DNA from: Actinomycetes bacterium
Lineage (GTDB): Bacteria > Actinomycetota > Acidimicrobiia > Spongiisociales > UBA5794
Reading direction: 5' to 3'
Length of the DNA stretch: 12,567 nt
NCBI GenBank assembly: GCA_024640745.1
Contig: JAHEEL010000050.1
Span: 1-12,567 of the forward strand
A program made the position numbers and the translations under genes. Within the stretch, counting starts at the first letter, position 1. Every line of letters starts with the position of its first letter. This document shows, piece after piece, positions 5,843 through 12,442 of this stretch. Below the pieces are notes generated by a model. The model saw only the letters and a program-made list of their open reading frames with translations, did no database searches and was not told the DNA's origin.

Positions 5843-6861
5843 GCCATCCGGGCATCATCGAGGCGTATCGTGACCGGCTCCCGGTGGGTCCGGATACACC
5901 GATCGTCACGCTCCTCGAAGGGGATACGCCGCTGATCCCCGCACCGGCGCTTTCGAATGCCGTCGACCGTCGCGTGTTCCTGAAGTTCGAAGGCATGAAC
6001 CCGACGGGTTCATTCAAGGACCGGGGTATGACGCTTGCGGTATCGAAGGCCGTCGAGGACGGGGCACGCGCCGTGGCGTGTGCCTCCACCGGAAACACTT
6101 CCGCCTCGGCTGCCGCATACGCGCAACGGGCGGGAATCTCGTCGATCGTCGTGATACCTTCCGGGAAGATCGCCCGGGGCAAGCTCGCTCAGGCAATCGT
6201 CCACGGAGCGAAGATCATCCCGATCGACGGCAGCTTCGATGATGCCCTCGCCATCATCCTCGAGCTGACCGCGAGCCACGACGTCGCGCTGGTGAACTCC
6301 ATCAACCCGTACCGCATCGCGGGACAGAAGACCGCCGCTTGGGAGATCGTCGACACGCTCGGCGAAGCGCCGACGATTCATGCCCTCCCGGTCGGCAACG
6401 CCGGGAACATCACGGCCTACTGGCAGGGCTATCAGGATGTCGATGAATCGCCGTTCATGTGGGGATTCCAGGCCGCCGGGGCGGCTCCCATCGTGTACGG
6501 CGAGATCGTCGACGCACCGGAGACGATTGCCACAGCGATCCGGATCGGGAATCCGGCGTCATGGGACGGTGCCGTCGCCGCTCGTGACGAGTCGGGCGGG
6601 AGAATCGATGCCGTCACCGACGACGAGATTCTCGCTGCCTACCGGTTCCTCGCAACGCGCGAAGGCGTGTTTTGTGAACCGGCGTCGGCCGCGGGAGTGG
6701 CGGGGATCCTCAAGTACCGCGACGACCTACCCGACGGCACGATCGTCTGCACCCTCACCGGCCACGGCCTCAAGGATCCCGAGACCGCCGTCATCGGCGC
6801 AGACCTGCCAGGACCGGTGACCCCGAGACTGGACGCGGTCCTGGACGTCCTGGGCTGGTAG
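5839..6861 (+). CDS. thrC: Threonine synthase
   Basis: PLP enzyme that converts O-phosphohomoserine to threonine, the last threonine step. The 340-residue length fits the short bacterial form. The PLP lysine is K60 in NPTGSFKDRGM. CASTGNTSASAAAYA (81-95) and VGNAGN (186-191) are the substrate- and PLP-phosphate-binding loops. EPASAAGVAG and TLTGHGLKDP near the C-terminus are also typical. The start is GTG, sharing GTGA with the hom stop, with GAGAG 9 nt upstream, so translation likely depends on hom. The substrate requires homoserine kinase, yet no thrB lies here, although thrB usually follows thrC in mycobacteria. After the TAG stop comes a repeat-filled gap before the rho promoter. Confidence 0.96.
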   Translation: MSHPGIIEAYRDRLPVGPDTPIVTLLEGDTPLIPAPALSNAVDRRVFLKFEGMNPTGSFKDRGMTLAVSKAVEDGARAVACASTGNTSASAAAYAQRAGISSIVVIPSGKIARGKLAQAIVHGAKIIPIDGSFDDALAIILELTASHDVALVNSINPYRIAGQKTAAWEIVDTLGEAPTIHALPVGNAGNITAYWQGYQDVDESPFMWGFQAAGAAPIVYGEIVDAPETIATAIRIGNPASWDGAVAARDESGGRIDAVTDDEILAAYRFLATREGVFCEPASAAGVAGILKYRDDLPDGTIVCTLTGHGLKDPETAVIGADLPGPVTPRLDAVLDVLGW

Positions 6862-6862
6862 A

Positions 6863-6932
6863 AGAGCAAAGAGCAAAGAACCAAGAGCAAAGAACCAAGA
6901 GCAAAGAACCAAGAGCAAAGAGCACAGAGCAA
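6863..6932 (+). repeat. 7-bp tandem repeat array, ten units
   Basis: Starting one base after the thrC stop codon, ten uninterrupted heptamers occur: seven that are AGAGCAA or the single-base variant AGAGCAC, and three AGAACCA. In units 3-8 AGAACCA and AGAGCAA alternate. The strand is almost pure purine plus C, quite unlike the surrounding coding sequence. The array is present in a gap that holds thrB in related gene clusters. Function unknown; slipped-strand expansion or a structured 3' end are possible. Confidence 0.9.
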
Positions 6933-6971
6933 AGCCCGGACAAGCCTTCGGTACCCTTGGTCGATCGATCC

Positions 6972-7006
6972 TGGTTCTCTGTTCTTGCTCTTGCTTCTCG
7001 CTCTTC
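6972..7006 (-). repeat. Inverted, degenerate partner of the heptamer array
   Basis: Read on the minus strand, this 35-bp pyrimidine-rich stretch repeats the heptamer theme: AGAACCA at 6978-6972, then AGAACAG, AAGAGCA, GAGAAGC and GAAGAGC. It can pair imperfectly, with bulges, with the array at 6863-6932 across a 39-bp spacer, so an RNA reading through could form a long stem after thrC. It ends just before the -35 hexamer of the rho promoter. Confidence 0.6.
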
Positions 7007-7009
7007 TCC

Positions 7010-7037
7010 TTGAACTAAGCCGAAACATCGGTACAAT
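7010..7037 (+). promoter_or_regulatory. Sigma-70/SigA-type promoter of rho
   Basis: TTGAAC (7010-7015) and TACAAT (7032-7037) are separated by 16 bp, a close match to the housekeeping consensus in both boxes. Transcription would begin near 7044, leaving a leader of about 135 nt before the rho ATG. This is the best promoter in the window and probably drives rho-rpmE-DUF1385-prfA-prmC-tsaC. Confidence 0.7.
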
Positions 7038-7043
7038 CCCCTC

Positions 7044-7179
7044 ATCCACTCCTCCCGGGCCGCGTATCGCGTGCCGTGCGGCGGATCATTCCAGGCGATC
7101 CGGACTTCCGGTGTGTTGTCCGAGATCCCCAGTCTCCGGGTCATTTGACCCTTCGTCCTGAAAAGGGGCAACAACGAAC
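7044..7179 (+). promoter_or_regulatory. Long 5' leader of rho
   Basis: The predicted rho transcript carries about 135 untranslated nucleotides. They contain a GGGTC/GACCC hairpin (7138-7151, loop ATTT) and a Shine-Dalgarno-like AAGGGG (7163-7168) 11 nt before the ATG. A 25-codon GTG-started frame (7071-7148) ends inside the hairpin but has no ribosome site of its own. rho is known to control its own leader by Rho-dependent termination in several bacteria, so a regulatory role is plausible but unproven. Confidence 0.4.
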
Positions 7180-8619
7180 ATGAGCACCACGAGAGCAAGA
7201 CTCCAGGAACTCGGTCTCGACGACCTTCGGTCCATGGCCAGCAAGGTCGACGTGGAAGCCGACGGCCTCCAGAAGTCGAAGCTCATCGCCGCCATTCTCG
7301 AATCCGAGAAGTTCGATGCGGCGATGGTTCCCGAGGTCGACGAGAAGTCCGAAGCGCCCGCGGAGGCAACACCGCGCAGCGACAACGGTCAGCGTGGGGA
7401 CGGCCAGGGTGGCGAAGGCCAGGATGGCCAAGGTCGTCGTCGCAGGAATCGTCGCGGTCGCTCGGGTCAGCAGCAACCGCGAGAGCCGATCGACGAATCG
7501 ACCCTCGAGACGCGCGAGGGCATCCTCGACATCCTCCCCGAGGGCTACGGATTCCTTCGTTCGTCCGGTTACCTCCCCGGCGACAAGGACGCCTACGTGC
7601 CTGCCAACGTGATCCGCAAGGTGAGGATCCGCAAGGGCGACATCGTCTCCGGACCGGTTCGCCCGGCTCGTGGCAAAGAGAAGTTCCCTGCTCTCGTCCG
7701 TGCGGTCGAGGTCAACGGAATCGATCCGGAAGAGGCGATGAAGCGGCCGCAGTTCAACAAGCTCACGCCGTTGTTCCCCGATCAGCGCCTCCGGCTCGAG
7801 ATCGACGGGAAGCCCGACGACATCATGGCGAGGATCATCGACCTGATCGCTCCGATTGGGAAGGGCCAGCGCGGCCTCATCGTCTCTCCGCCAAAGGCCG
7901 GAAAGACCACGGTGCTCCAGGACGTTGCGAACTCGATCGCGACGAACAACCCCGAGTGCTACCTGATGGTCGTGCTCGTCGACGAACGCCCGGAAGAAGT
8001 CACCGAAATGCAGCGTTCGGTGAAGGGTGAGGTCATCTACTCCACCTTCGACCGTCCCGCTGAGGAGCACACGCAGGTCTCCGAGCTCGCCATCGAGCGG
8101 GCGAAGCGTCTCGTGGAGCAGGGCGAGGACGTCATTGTGCTGCTCGACTCCATCACGCGTCTTGCGAGGGCCCACAACCTGGCAACGCCGGCCTCTGGCC
8201 GGATCCTCTCCGGTGGTGTCGACTCGACGGCCCTCTACCCGCCGAAGCGGTTCTTCGGCGCTGCTCGCAACATCGAAGAAGGTGGAAGCCTCACGATCCT
8301 GGCCACGGCCCTGGTCGAGACGGGTTCGCGGATGGACGAGGTCATCTTCGAGGAGTTCAAGGGCACCGGCAACATGGAGCTGCGGCTCGACCGGAAGCTC
8401 GCGGACAAACGGATCTACCCTGCGATCGACATCGAGGCATCGGGAACCCGGCGCGAAGAGCTGCTGTTTGAACGTTCCGAACTCGCCGAAGTGTGGAAGC
8501 TTCGCCGTGTTCTCATGGCACTCGAATCGGGCGCCGCCCTCGAATTGCTGATCGATCGGCTCAAATCGACGAAGTCGAACGCCGAGTTCCTCGACAGCGT
8601 CGCAAAGTCGAGTCAGTGA
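7180..8619 (+). CDS. rho: Transcription termination factor Rho
   Basis: Hexameric RNA-dependent ATPase/helicase that releases RNA polymerase at unstructured C-rich transcripts. The protein has 479 residues. The Rho N-terminal helical domain covers about 5-41. Residues about 55-100 form a low-complexity insert rich in G, Q, R and D, ending in RRRRNRRGRSG; such basic inserts are typical of actinobacterial Rho and add RNA affinity, though this one is short. The OB-fold RNA-binding domain starts near GILDILPEGYGFLR (114-127). The ATPase core has Walker A SPPKAGKTT (236-244), Walker B VIVLLDS (318-324) and VLVDERPEEV (265-274), and ends with the family motif KRIYPAIDIEASGTRREELL. The ATG at 7180 has AAGGGG upstream. 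rpmE follows after 46 bp and probably shares the transcript. Confidence 0.97.
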   Translation: MSTTRARLQELGLDDLRSMASKVDVEADGLQKSKLIAAILESEKFDAAMVPEVDEKSEAPAEATPRSDNGQRGDGQGGEGQDGQGRRRRNRRGRSGQQQPREPIDESTLETREGILDILPEGYGFLRSSGYLPGDKDAYVPANVIRKVRIRKGDIVSGPVRPARGKEKFPALVRAVEVNGIDPEEAMKRPQFNKLTPLFPDQRLRLEIDGKPDDIMARIIDLIAPIGKGQRGLIVSPPKAGKTTVLQDVANSIATNNPECYLMVVLVDERPEEVTEMQRSVKGEVIYSTFDRPAEEHTQVSELAIERAKRLVEQGEDVIVLLDSITRLARAHNLATPASGRILSGGVDSTALYPPKRFFGAARNIEEGGSLTILATALVETGSRMDEVIFEEFKGTGNMELRLDRKLADKRIYPAIDIEASGTRREELLFERSELAEVWKLRRVLMALESGAALELLIDRLKSTKSNAEFLDSVAKSSQ

Positions 8620-8665
8620 GCCCGCCGCTACAGTTCCGAACGAACCAGGATCAGGAGACGACATC

Positions 8666-8923
8666 GTGAAGACCGGCATCCACCCCGAATACGTCGAGAG
8701 CACCGTCACGTGCTCGTGCGGAAACACCTTTGTCACACGGTCGACCGAGCCCGAGCTCCACATCGAGCTCTGCGACCAATGCCACCCCTTCTACACCGGC
8801 AAGCAGCGCATGGTCGACTCCGGTGGTCGCGTGGAGCGTTTCCGCAAGCGCTACGCGAAGGCCGGGATCGATACCGGGACCACGGAGGCCGAGAAGGGCG
8901 ATTCCTCAGACGAGGAGTCCTGA
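8666..8923 (+). CDS. rpmE: 50S ribosomal protein L31 (zinc-binding type)
   Basis: Small protein of the large ribosomal subunit, part of the bridge to the small subunit. The 85-residue product begins KTGIHPEYVESTVTCSCGNTF, and HIELCDQCHPFYTGKQR is diagnostic of L31. Cysteines C16, C18, C36 and C39 form the zinc-binding set, so this is the C+ form rather than the zinc-independent paralogue. The C-terminus carries an acidic tail (about 66-85, ending GDSSDEES). The start is GTG at 8666 with a good AGGAGA 7 nt upstream. Its TGA stop is directly followed by the TTG start of the DUF1385 gene. The order rho-rpmE is widely conserved. Confidence 0.96.
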   Translation: MKTGIHPEYVESTVTCSCGNTFVTRSTEPELHIELCDQCHPFYTGKQRMVDSGGRVERFRKRYAKAGIDTGTTEAEKGDSSDEES

Positions 8924-9871
8924 TTGAGTCGCTCTCCGGGCGCCAGCGTCGGCGGGCAAGCCGTCATCGAGGGCGTGATGATGCGCGCTCCCGAAGCCTG
9001 GGCGGTTGCCGTGCGGCGGCCGGACGGGGTCATCGAGGCCCAGAGTCACGACCTTCCAGCCCTCACCAGCCGCTCGAAGGTCGCGAAAGTGCCGTTCCTT
9101 CGCGGGATCTTCGTCCTCATCGAATCGCTCACACTCGGATTCCGAGCCCTGTCGTGGTCGGCCGAGAAATCCGGTGACGAGACCGAGCAGATCTCGCGCA
9201 CACAGGTCGTCTGGACGATGGTGGTGGCCGTTACGTTGGCGATCGGCCTGTTCATCGTCGTCCCCGTGCTGTCCGCCGAATTCCTGAAGGGCTACCTCGG
9301 CGATTCCAACTTCGCGTTCGTCGTGATCGACGGTCTCATTCGCATCGGTCTCGTCGTCGGCTACATCTGGTTGATCGGACAGACGAAGGAGATCCAGCGG
9401 GTCTTCCAATATCACGGTGCGGAGCACAAGACGATCCATGCCTACGAGAACGGCGATCCACTTGATGTGGTGTCGATTCAGCGCTACAGCCCCCGCCATC
9501 CGCGGTGTGGTACATCGTTCATCATCATCGTTGCCATGGTCGCGTTCTTCGTGTTCCTCATGCTGGCCCCGCTGCCGCTCATCTGGCAGATCATTGCGCG
9601 GATCGTGCTGATCCCCGTGATCGCCGGCATCTCCTACGAAGTCCTCAAGGCCGCCGCCGGTCACCGGTGGATGGCCTGGGCGTCGAAGCCCGGAATATGG
9701 ATCCAGGCGATCACGACGAAAGAGCCGTCCGACGACCAGGTCGAAGTGGCGGTCACGTCCCTGCTGGCCGCGCTCGACGATGGCGCCATCGACGAGGTCA
9801 AGCAACGCGGCCCGGTGGTTGCCGCAGCGCTCACCGCGGAGTACGACGTCGACGTGTCAGCCGATGGATGA
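8924..9871 (+). CDS. DUF1385 (YqhQ-like) membrane protein
   Basis: A 315-residue member of the DUF1385 family, annotated from motifs as a predicted metal-dependent enzyme; its biochemical role is unknown. GGQAVIEGVMMRAP (10-23) is the hallmark N-terminus. YHGAEHKTIHAYE (163-175) and RHPRCGTSF (191-199) hold conserved H, E and C residues that could bind a metal. Hydrophobic segments near 96-117, 130-151 and 197-240 suggest an integral membrane protein with three or four spans. The start must be TTG 8924: GAGGAG lies 6 nt upstream, and the next in-frame ATGs fall inside the conserved motif. The gene abuts rpmE and overlaps prfA by 8 nt. From memory, DUF1385 genes lie beside rpmE, prfA and prmC in Firmicutes and other phyla, but the mycobacterial cluster lacks one here. 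Confidence 0.9.
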   Translation: MSRSPGASVGGQAVIEGVMMRAPEAWAVAVRRPDGVIEAQSHDLPALTSRSKVAKVPFLRGIFVLIESLTLGFRALSWSAEKSGDETEQISRTQVVWTMVVAVTLAIGLFIVVPVLSAEFLKGYLGDSNFAFVVIDGLIRIGLVVGYIWLIGQTKEIQRVFQYHGAEHKTIHAYENGDPLDVVSIQRYSPRHPRCGTSFIIIVAMVAFFVFLMLAPLPLIWQIIARIVLIPVIAGISYEVLKAAAGHRWMAWASKPGIWIQAITTKEPSDDQVEVAVTSLLAALDDGAIDEVKQRGPVVAAALTAEYDVDVSADG

Positions 9872-10940
9872 GCGCCTCGCCACACGCCTGACGGCCACTG
9901 CCGAGGAATTCGATCAGATCCTTGCACTGCTCGGTGATTCCGACGTCCTCGCCGACCAAGCGCGATATCGCGAAGTGACCGGCCGCCACGCTGAGATCAA
10001 GCCGGTGGTTGATGCCTACCGCCGCTATCGCGAGGCAGACACCGAAGCGCGCGATGCGCTCGAGATGGCTGCGGCGGAGGATGACGCCGAGATGGTCGCG
10101 TATCTCAACGCGGTCCATGAGGCCAAGAACGCGGAACTCGAGGAGATCGAGGTCGAGCTGCGGAAGCTACTGGTCCCCAAGGATCCCAACGACGACAAAG
10201 ACGTCATTGTCGAGATCCGGTCGGCGGCAGGCGGCGACGAGGCCGCGCTTTGGGCCGGCGACCTCTACCGCATGTACGAGCGCTTCGCGGAGCGCAATCG
10301 ATGGGCGGTCGAGCCGATCGACGTGTCGCTCTCCGACACTGGGGGGTTGAAGGAAGCGACCTTTGCCGTCAAGGGCCGCGGTGCGTATTCGCGATTCAAG
10401 TTCGAGGCGGGACCGCATCGCGTCCAGCGTGTCCCGAAGACGGAATCGCAGGGACGGATCCACACTTCGATGGCCACCGTGGCGGTGCTGCCCGAGGCCG
10501 AGGCCGTCGAGGTCGAGATCGTCGACGGCGATCTCGAGATCGAGACCTTCCGTTCGACCGGGCCCGGAGGCCAGTCTGTGAACACGACCGACTCCGCGGT
10601 TCGGATCACGCATCGGCCGACCGGTATCACCGTGTCGTGCCAGGACGAGAAATCCCAGCTGCAGAACAAGACCAAGGCCATGCGCGTGCTGCGCGCCCGC
10701 CTCTATCAGCAGCAGATGGCGGAGCAAGTCGGCGAGCGCGCCTCCGTGCGACGCTCACAGGTTGGCACCGGAGAGCGGTCCGAGAAGATCAGGACATACA
10801 ACTTCAAGGAGAATCGCGTCACCGACCATCGTGTCGGTCTCACGGTGCATTCCCTCCCACAGATCCTCGACGGCGACCTCGCCGTACTCCACGAGGCCCT
10901 CATCGCCGACGAGGCCGCCAAGGCACTGGCCGATGCCTAG
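9864..10940 (+). CDS. prfA: Peptide chain release factor 1
   Basis: Class I release factor that recognises UAA and UAG in the ribosomal A site and triggers peptide release. From ATG 9864 the protein has 358 residues, normal for RF1. The GGQ motif is at 235-237 in STGPGGQSVNTTDSAVRITH. The anticodon-like PxT tripeptide is P191-K-T193 in HRVQRVPKTESQGRIHTS, which marks RF1 and excludes RF2 (SPF). The C-terminal end QILDGDL is typical. The open frame extends upstream to 9780, but those 28 residues are low complexity and lie within the DUF1385 gene, so ATG 9864 is right. It overlaps the DUF1385 stop by 8 nt with no Shine-Dalgarno, suggesting translational coupling. The gene ends in TAG, a codon read by RF1 itself. 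prmC, which methylates the GGQ glutamine, follows. Confidence 0.97.
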   Translation: MDERLATRLTATAEEFDQILALLGDSDVLADQARYREVTGRHAEIKPVVDAYRRYREADTEARDALEMAAAEDDAEMVAYLNAVHEAKNAELEEIEVELRKLLVPKDPNDDKDVIVEIRSAAGGDEAALWAGDLYRMYERFAERNRWAVEPIDVSLSDTGGLKEATFAVKGRGAYSRFKFEAGPHRVQRVPKTESQGRIHTSMATVAVLPEAEAVEVEIVDGDLEIETFRSTGPGGQSVNTTDSAVRITHRPTGITVSCQDEKSQLQNKTKAMRVLRARLYQQQMAEQVGERASVRRSQVGTGERSEKIRTYNFKENRVTDHRVGLTVHSLPQILDGDLAVLHEALIADEAAKALADA

Positions 10941-10952
10941 GACGAGGCGGTA

Positions 10953-10973
10953 GACACGAGACACGAGACATGA
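10953..10973 (+). repeat. Short 7-bp tandem repeat, three units
   Basis: GACACGA, GACACGA and GACATGA follow one another in the 97-bp gap between prfA and prmC. The period equals that of the longer array after thrC, but the unit differs. A GTCTCG at about 11002 could pair with one CGAGAC of the array. No T-run and no obvious terminator accompany it. Confidence 0.7.
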
Positions 10974-11037
10974 GATCCGGGGGAGGAGTCTTCTATCCGG
11001 CGTCTCGCTAGCGTTTCCTGTCTGGAGACCGACGCTC

Positions 11038-11850
11038 ATGAACTCATCCGAACTGCTCCGATCGACTTCCTCGCTTCCCGAACATGAAACTCGGCGACTG
11101 CTGGTTGCGGCTACCGGGCGGCATTGGACGGAGTTGATCCTGGGTGTCGAACTCGAAGCGGACGACGTGGAACAGTTCGAAACGCTTGTTCGCCGGCGGC
11201 TCGATGGGGAGCCGCTCCAGTACATCGAGGGCACGGCGGCGTTTGGGCCGATCGAAGTCATTGTCGATCCTCGGGTGCTGATCCCGCGACCCGAGACGGA
11301 GCAGCTCTTCGAGCTCGCCTGCGACGCGATCGACGATCCGAAGGTCATCGTCGACCTGTGCACCGGAAGCGGCAACCTCGCAATTGCTCTGAAGCATCGA
11401 TTCCCGACGGCCATCGTGTACGCCACGGACCTGTCGCCCGACGCCGTCGATGTGGCACGCGAGAACGCCCGGCGAAACCGGCTCGACGTCACCGTGTTGG
11501 AGGGCGATCTCTTCGAGCCGCTTCCAGATCATGTGGCGGGCCGCGTCGATCTGATCGTGTCCAACCCGCCGTACATTGCGGAACACGAACGGGAGGGCCT
11601 CCCGGAGGACGTTCGCGAGCACGAACCAGTGGCAGCACTCATCGCGGGGCCCGTCGGCGACGAAGTGCTCGCGAGGATTGCCGAAAGTGCCCCGGAATGG
11701 CTCGGACCGGACGGTGTGGTGGTGTGCGAGATCTCGGAGTTCCTCGGTGCCGAGGTGGCCGCTCACTTCGCAGGACTCGGCGGCGAGATCCGGCGGGACC
11801 TCGCCGGAAAGGAACGCTTCGTCATCGCGTCGCGGCGCATTAGGTTGTAG
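11038..11850 (+). CDS. prmC: Peptide chain release factor N5-glutamine methyltransferase
   Basis: SAM-dependent enzyme (HemK/PrmC) that methylates the side-chain amide of the glutamine in the GGQ motif of RF1 and RF2, raising termination efficiency. It has 270 residues. The N-terminal release-factor-binding part ends with GEPLQYIEGTAAFG (57-70) and LIPRPETE (81-88). The SAM-binding glycine loop is DLCTGSGNLAI (106-116), followed by ATDLSPDAVDVA. The catalytic NPPY is at 176-179 in SNPPYIAEHE. These motifs identify PrmC rather than PrmB, and its place after prfA agrees. The ATG has GGAG 10 nt upstream. The 97-bp gap to prfA contains a small heptamer repeat and could hold its own promoter, but no clear one is seen. 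tsaC begins 2 nt after the stop. Confidence 0.95.
   Translation: MNSSELLRSTSSLPEHETRRLLVAATGRHWTELILGVELEADDVEQFETLVRRRLDGEPLQYIEGTAAFGPIEVIVDPRVLIPRPETEQLFELACDAIDDPKVIVDLCTGSGNLAIALKHRFPTAIVYATDLSPDAVDVARENARRNRLDVTVLEGDLFEPLPDHVAGRVDLIVSNPPYIAEHEREGLPEDVREHEPVAALIAGPVGDEVLARIAESAPEWLGPDGVVVCEISEFLGAEVAAHFAGLGGEIRRDLAGKERFVIASRRIRL
11841..11846 (+). promoter_or_regulatory. Possible -10 element for leaderless tsaC transcription
   Basis: TAGGTT lies 6 nt before the tsaC ATG, the same spacing as TATCGT before hom. The nearest purine-rich sequence, TAGGG, touches the start codon and is too close to act as a ribosome site. It overlaps the last prmC codons. No -35 is evident, and co-transcription from prmC is equally likely. 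Confidence 0.25.
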
Positions 11851-11852
11851 GG

Positions 11853-12422
11853 ATGGATACAGAGATCCTCTCCTCAGCACTCGCCGCCGTCACCAGGGGC
11901 GAACTCGTGGGCATCCCCACCGACACGCTCTACGGGATCGCCGCCGACCCGTTCAACCCGGATGCGCTCGATCGCATCTTCATCGCGAAGGGTCGTCCCG
12001 GGATCAAGCCGCTGGCGATCCTCGTCGCCGATCTGGAGCAAGCGCTCGAGCTCGGAGCGTTCGGAGACCGCGGCCTGGAGCTCGCCGAAGAACACTGGCC
12101 GGGCGCCCTCACGCTCGTCGTGCCGAAGCTGAAGTCGGTGCCGGAGTGGATCGGCGACCCCGACCGCCGCACGCTCGGCCTTCGATGCCCAAAACACCCG
12201 GTCGCGCTCGAGTTCTTGCGCGCCAGCGGACCGCTCGCCGTGACGAGTGCCAATATCTCGGGCCGGCCCGCGGTGCTCACGGCCGAGGGCGCACGCAACC
12301 TGTTTGGTGACGACGTTGCCGTCTACCTCGACGGTGAGGCCGTCGGCGGCAGTGCCTCGACGATCATCGATCTCACGAAGCCCGCAGAGTGGGTCTTGCG
12401 GGACGGGCCCGTCACGCCGTAG
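11853..12422 (+). CDS. tsaC: L-threonylcarbamoyladenylate synthase (TsaC/YrdC/Sua5 family)
   Basis: YrdC-domain enzyme that makes threonylcarbamoyl-AMP from threonine, bicarbonate and ATP, the first step of t6A37 modification of tRNAs reading ANN codons. The 189-residue product is the short TsaC form without the C-terminal Sua5 domain. Family motifs are GIPTDTLYGIAADP (20-33), a KGRP-x-KPLAILV stretch (46-58), WPGALTLVV (82-90), LGLRCPKHP (108-116), GPLAVTSANISG (126-137) and STIIDLT (168-174). The ATG lies 2 nt after prmC, so the genes are probably co-transcribed. The same prmC-sua5 order occurs in mycobacteria. Gene symbols ywlC and sua5 are used for homologues. Confidence 0.94.
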   Translation: MDTEILSSALAAVTRGELVGIPTDTLYGIAADPFNPDALDRIFIAKGRPGIKPLAILVADLEQALELGAFGDRGLELAEEHWPGALTLVVPKLKSVPEWIGDPDRRTLGLRCPKHPVALEFLRASGPLAVTSANISGRPAVLTAEGARNLFGDDVAVYLDGEAVGGSASTIIDLTKPAEWVLRDGPVTP

Positions 12423-12442
12423 GCGGTCCCGTTTCGCTCCAT

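Noticed and set aside
6863..6932. Heptamer array as a CRISPR array
   Set aside because: Units are 7 bp with no spacers between them and no cas genes are present; it is a simple tandem repeat.
7071..7148. 25-codon frame in the rho leader as a gene
   Set aside because: It has a GTG start without a ribosome site and no supporting codon bias; kept only as a remark on the leader.
7141..8763. 540-residue minus-strand open frame opposite rho and rpmE
   Set aside because: Antisense of a fully conserved Rho; its composition mirrors Rho codons and it spans two real genes and the gap between them.
9780..9863. 28-residue N-terminal extension of RF1
   Set aside because: It lies wholly inside the DUF1385 gene in another frame and is low complexity; RF1 length and N-terminus fit ATG 9864.
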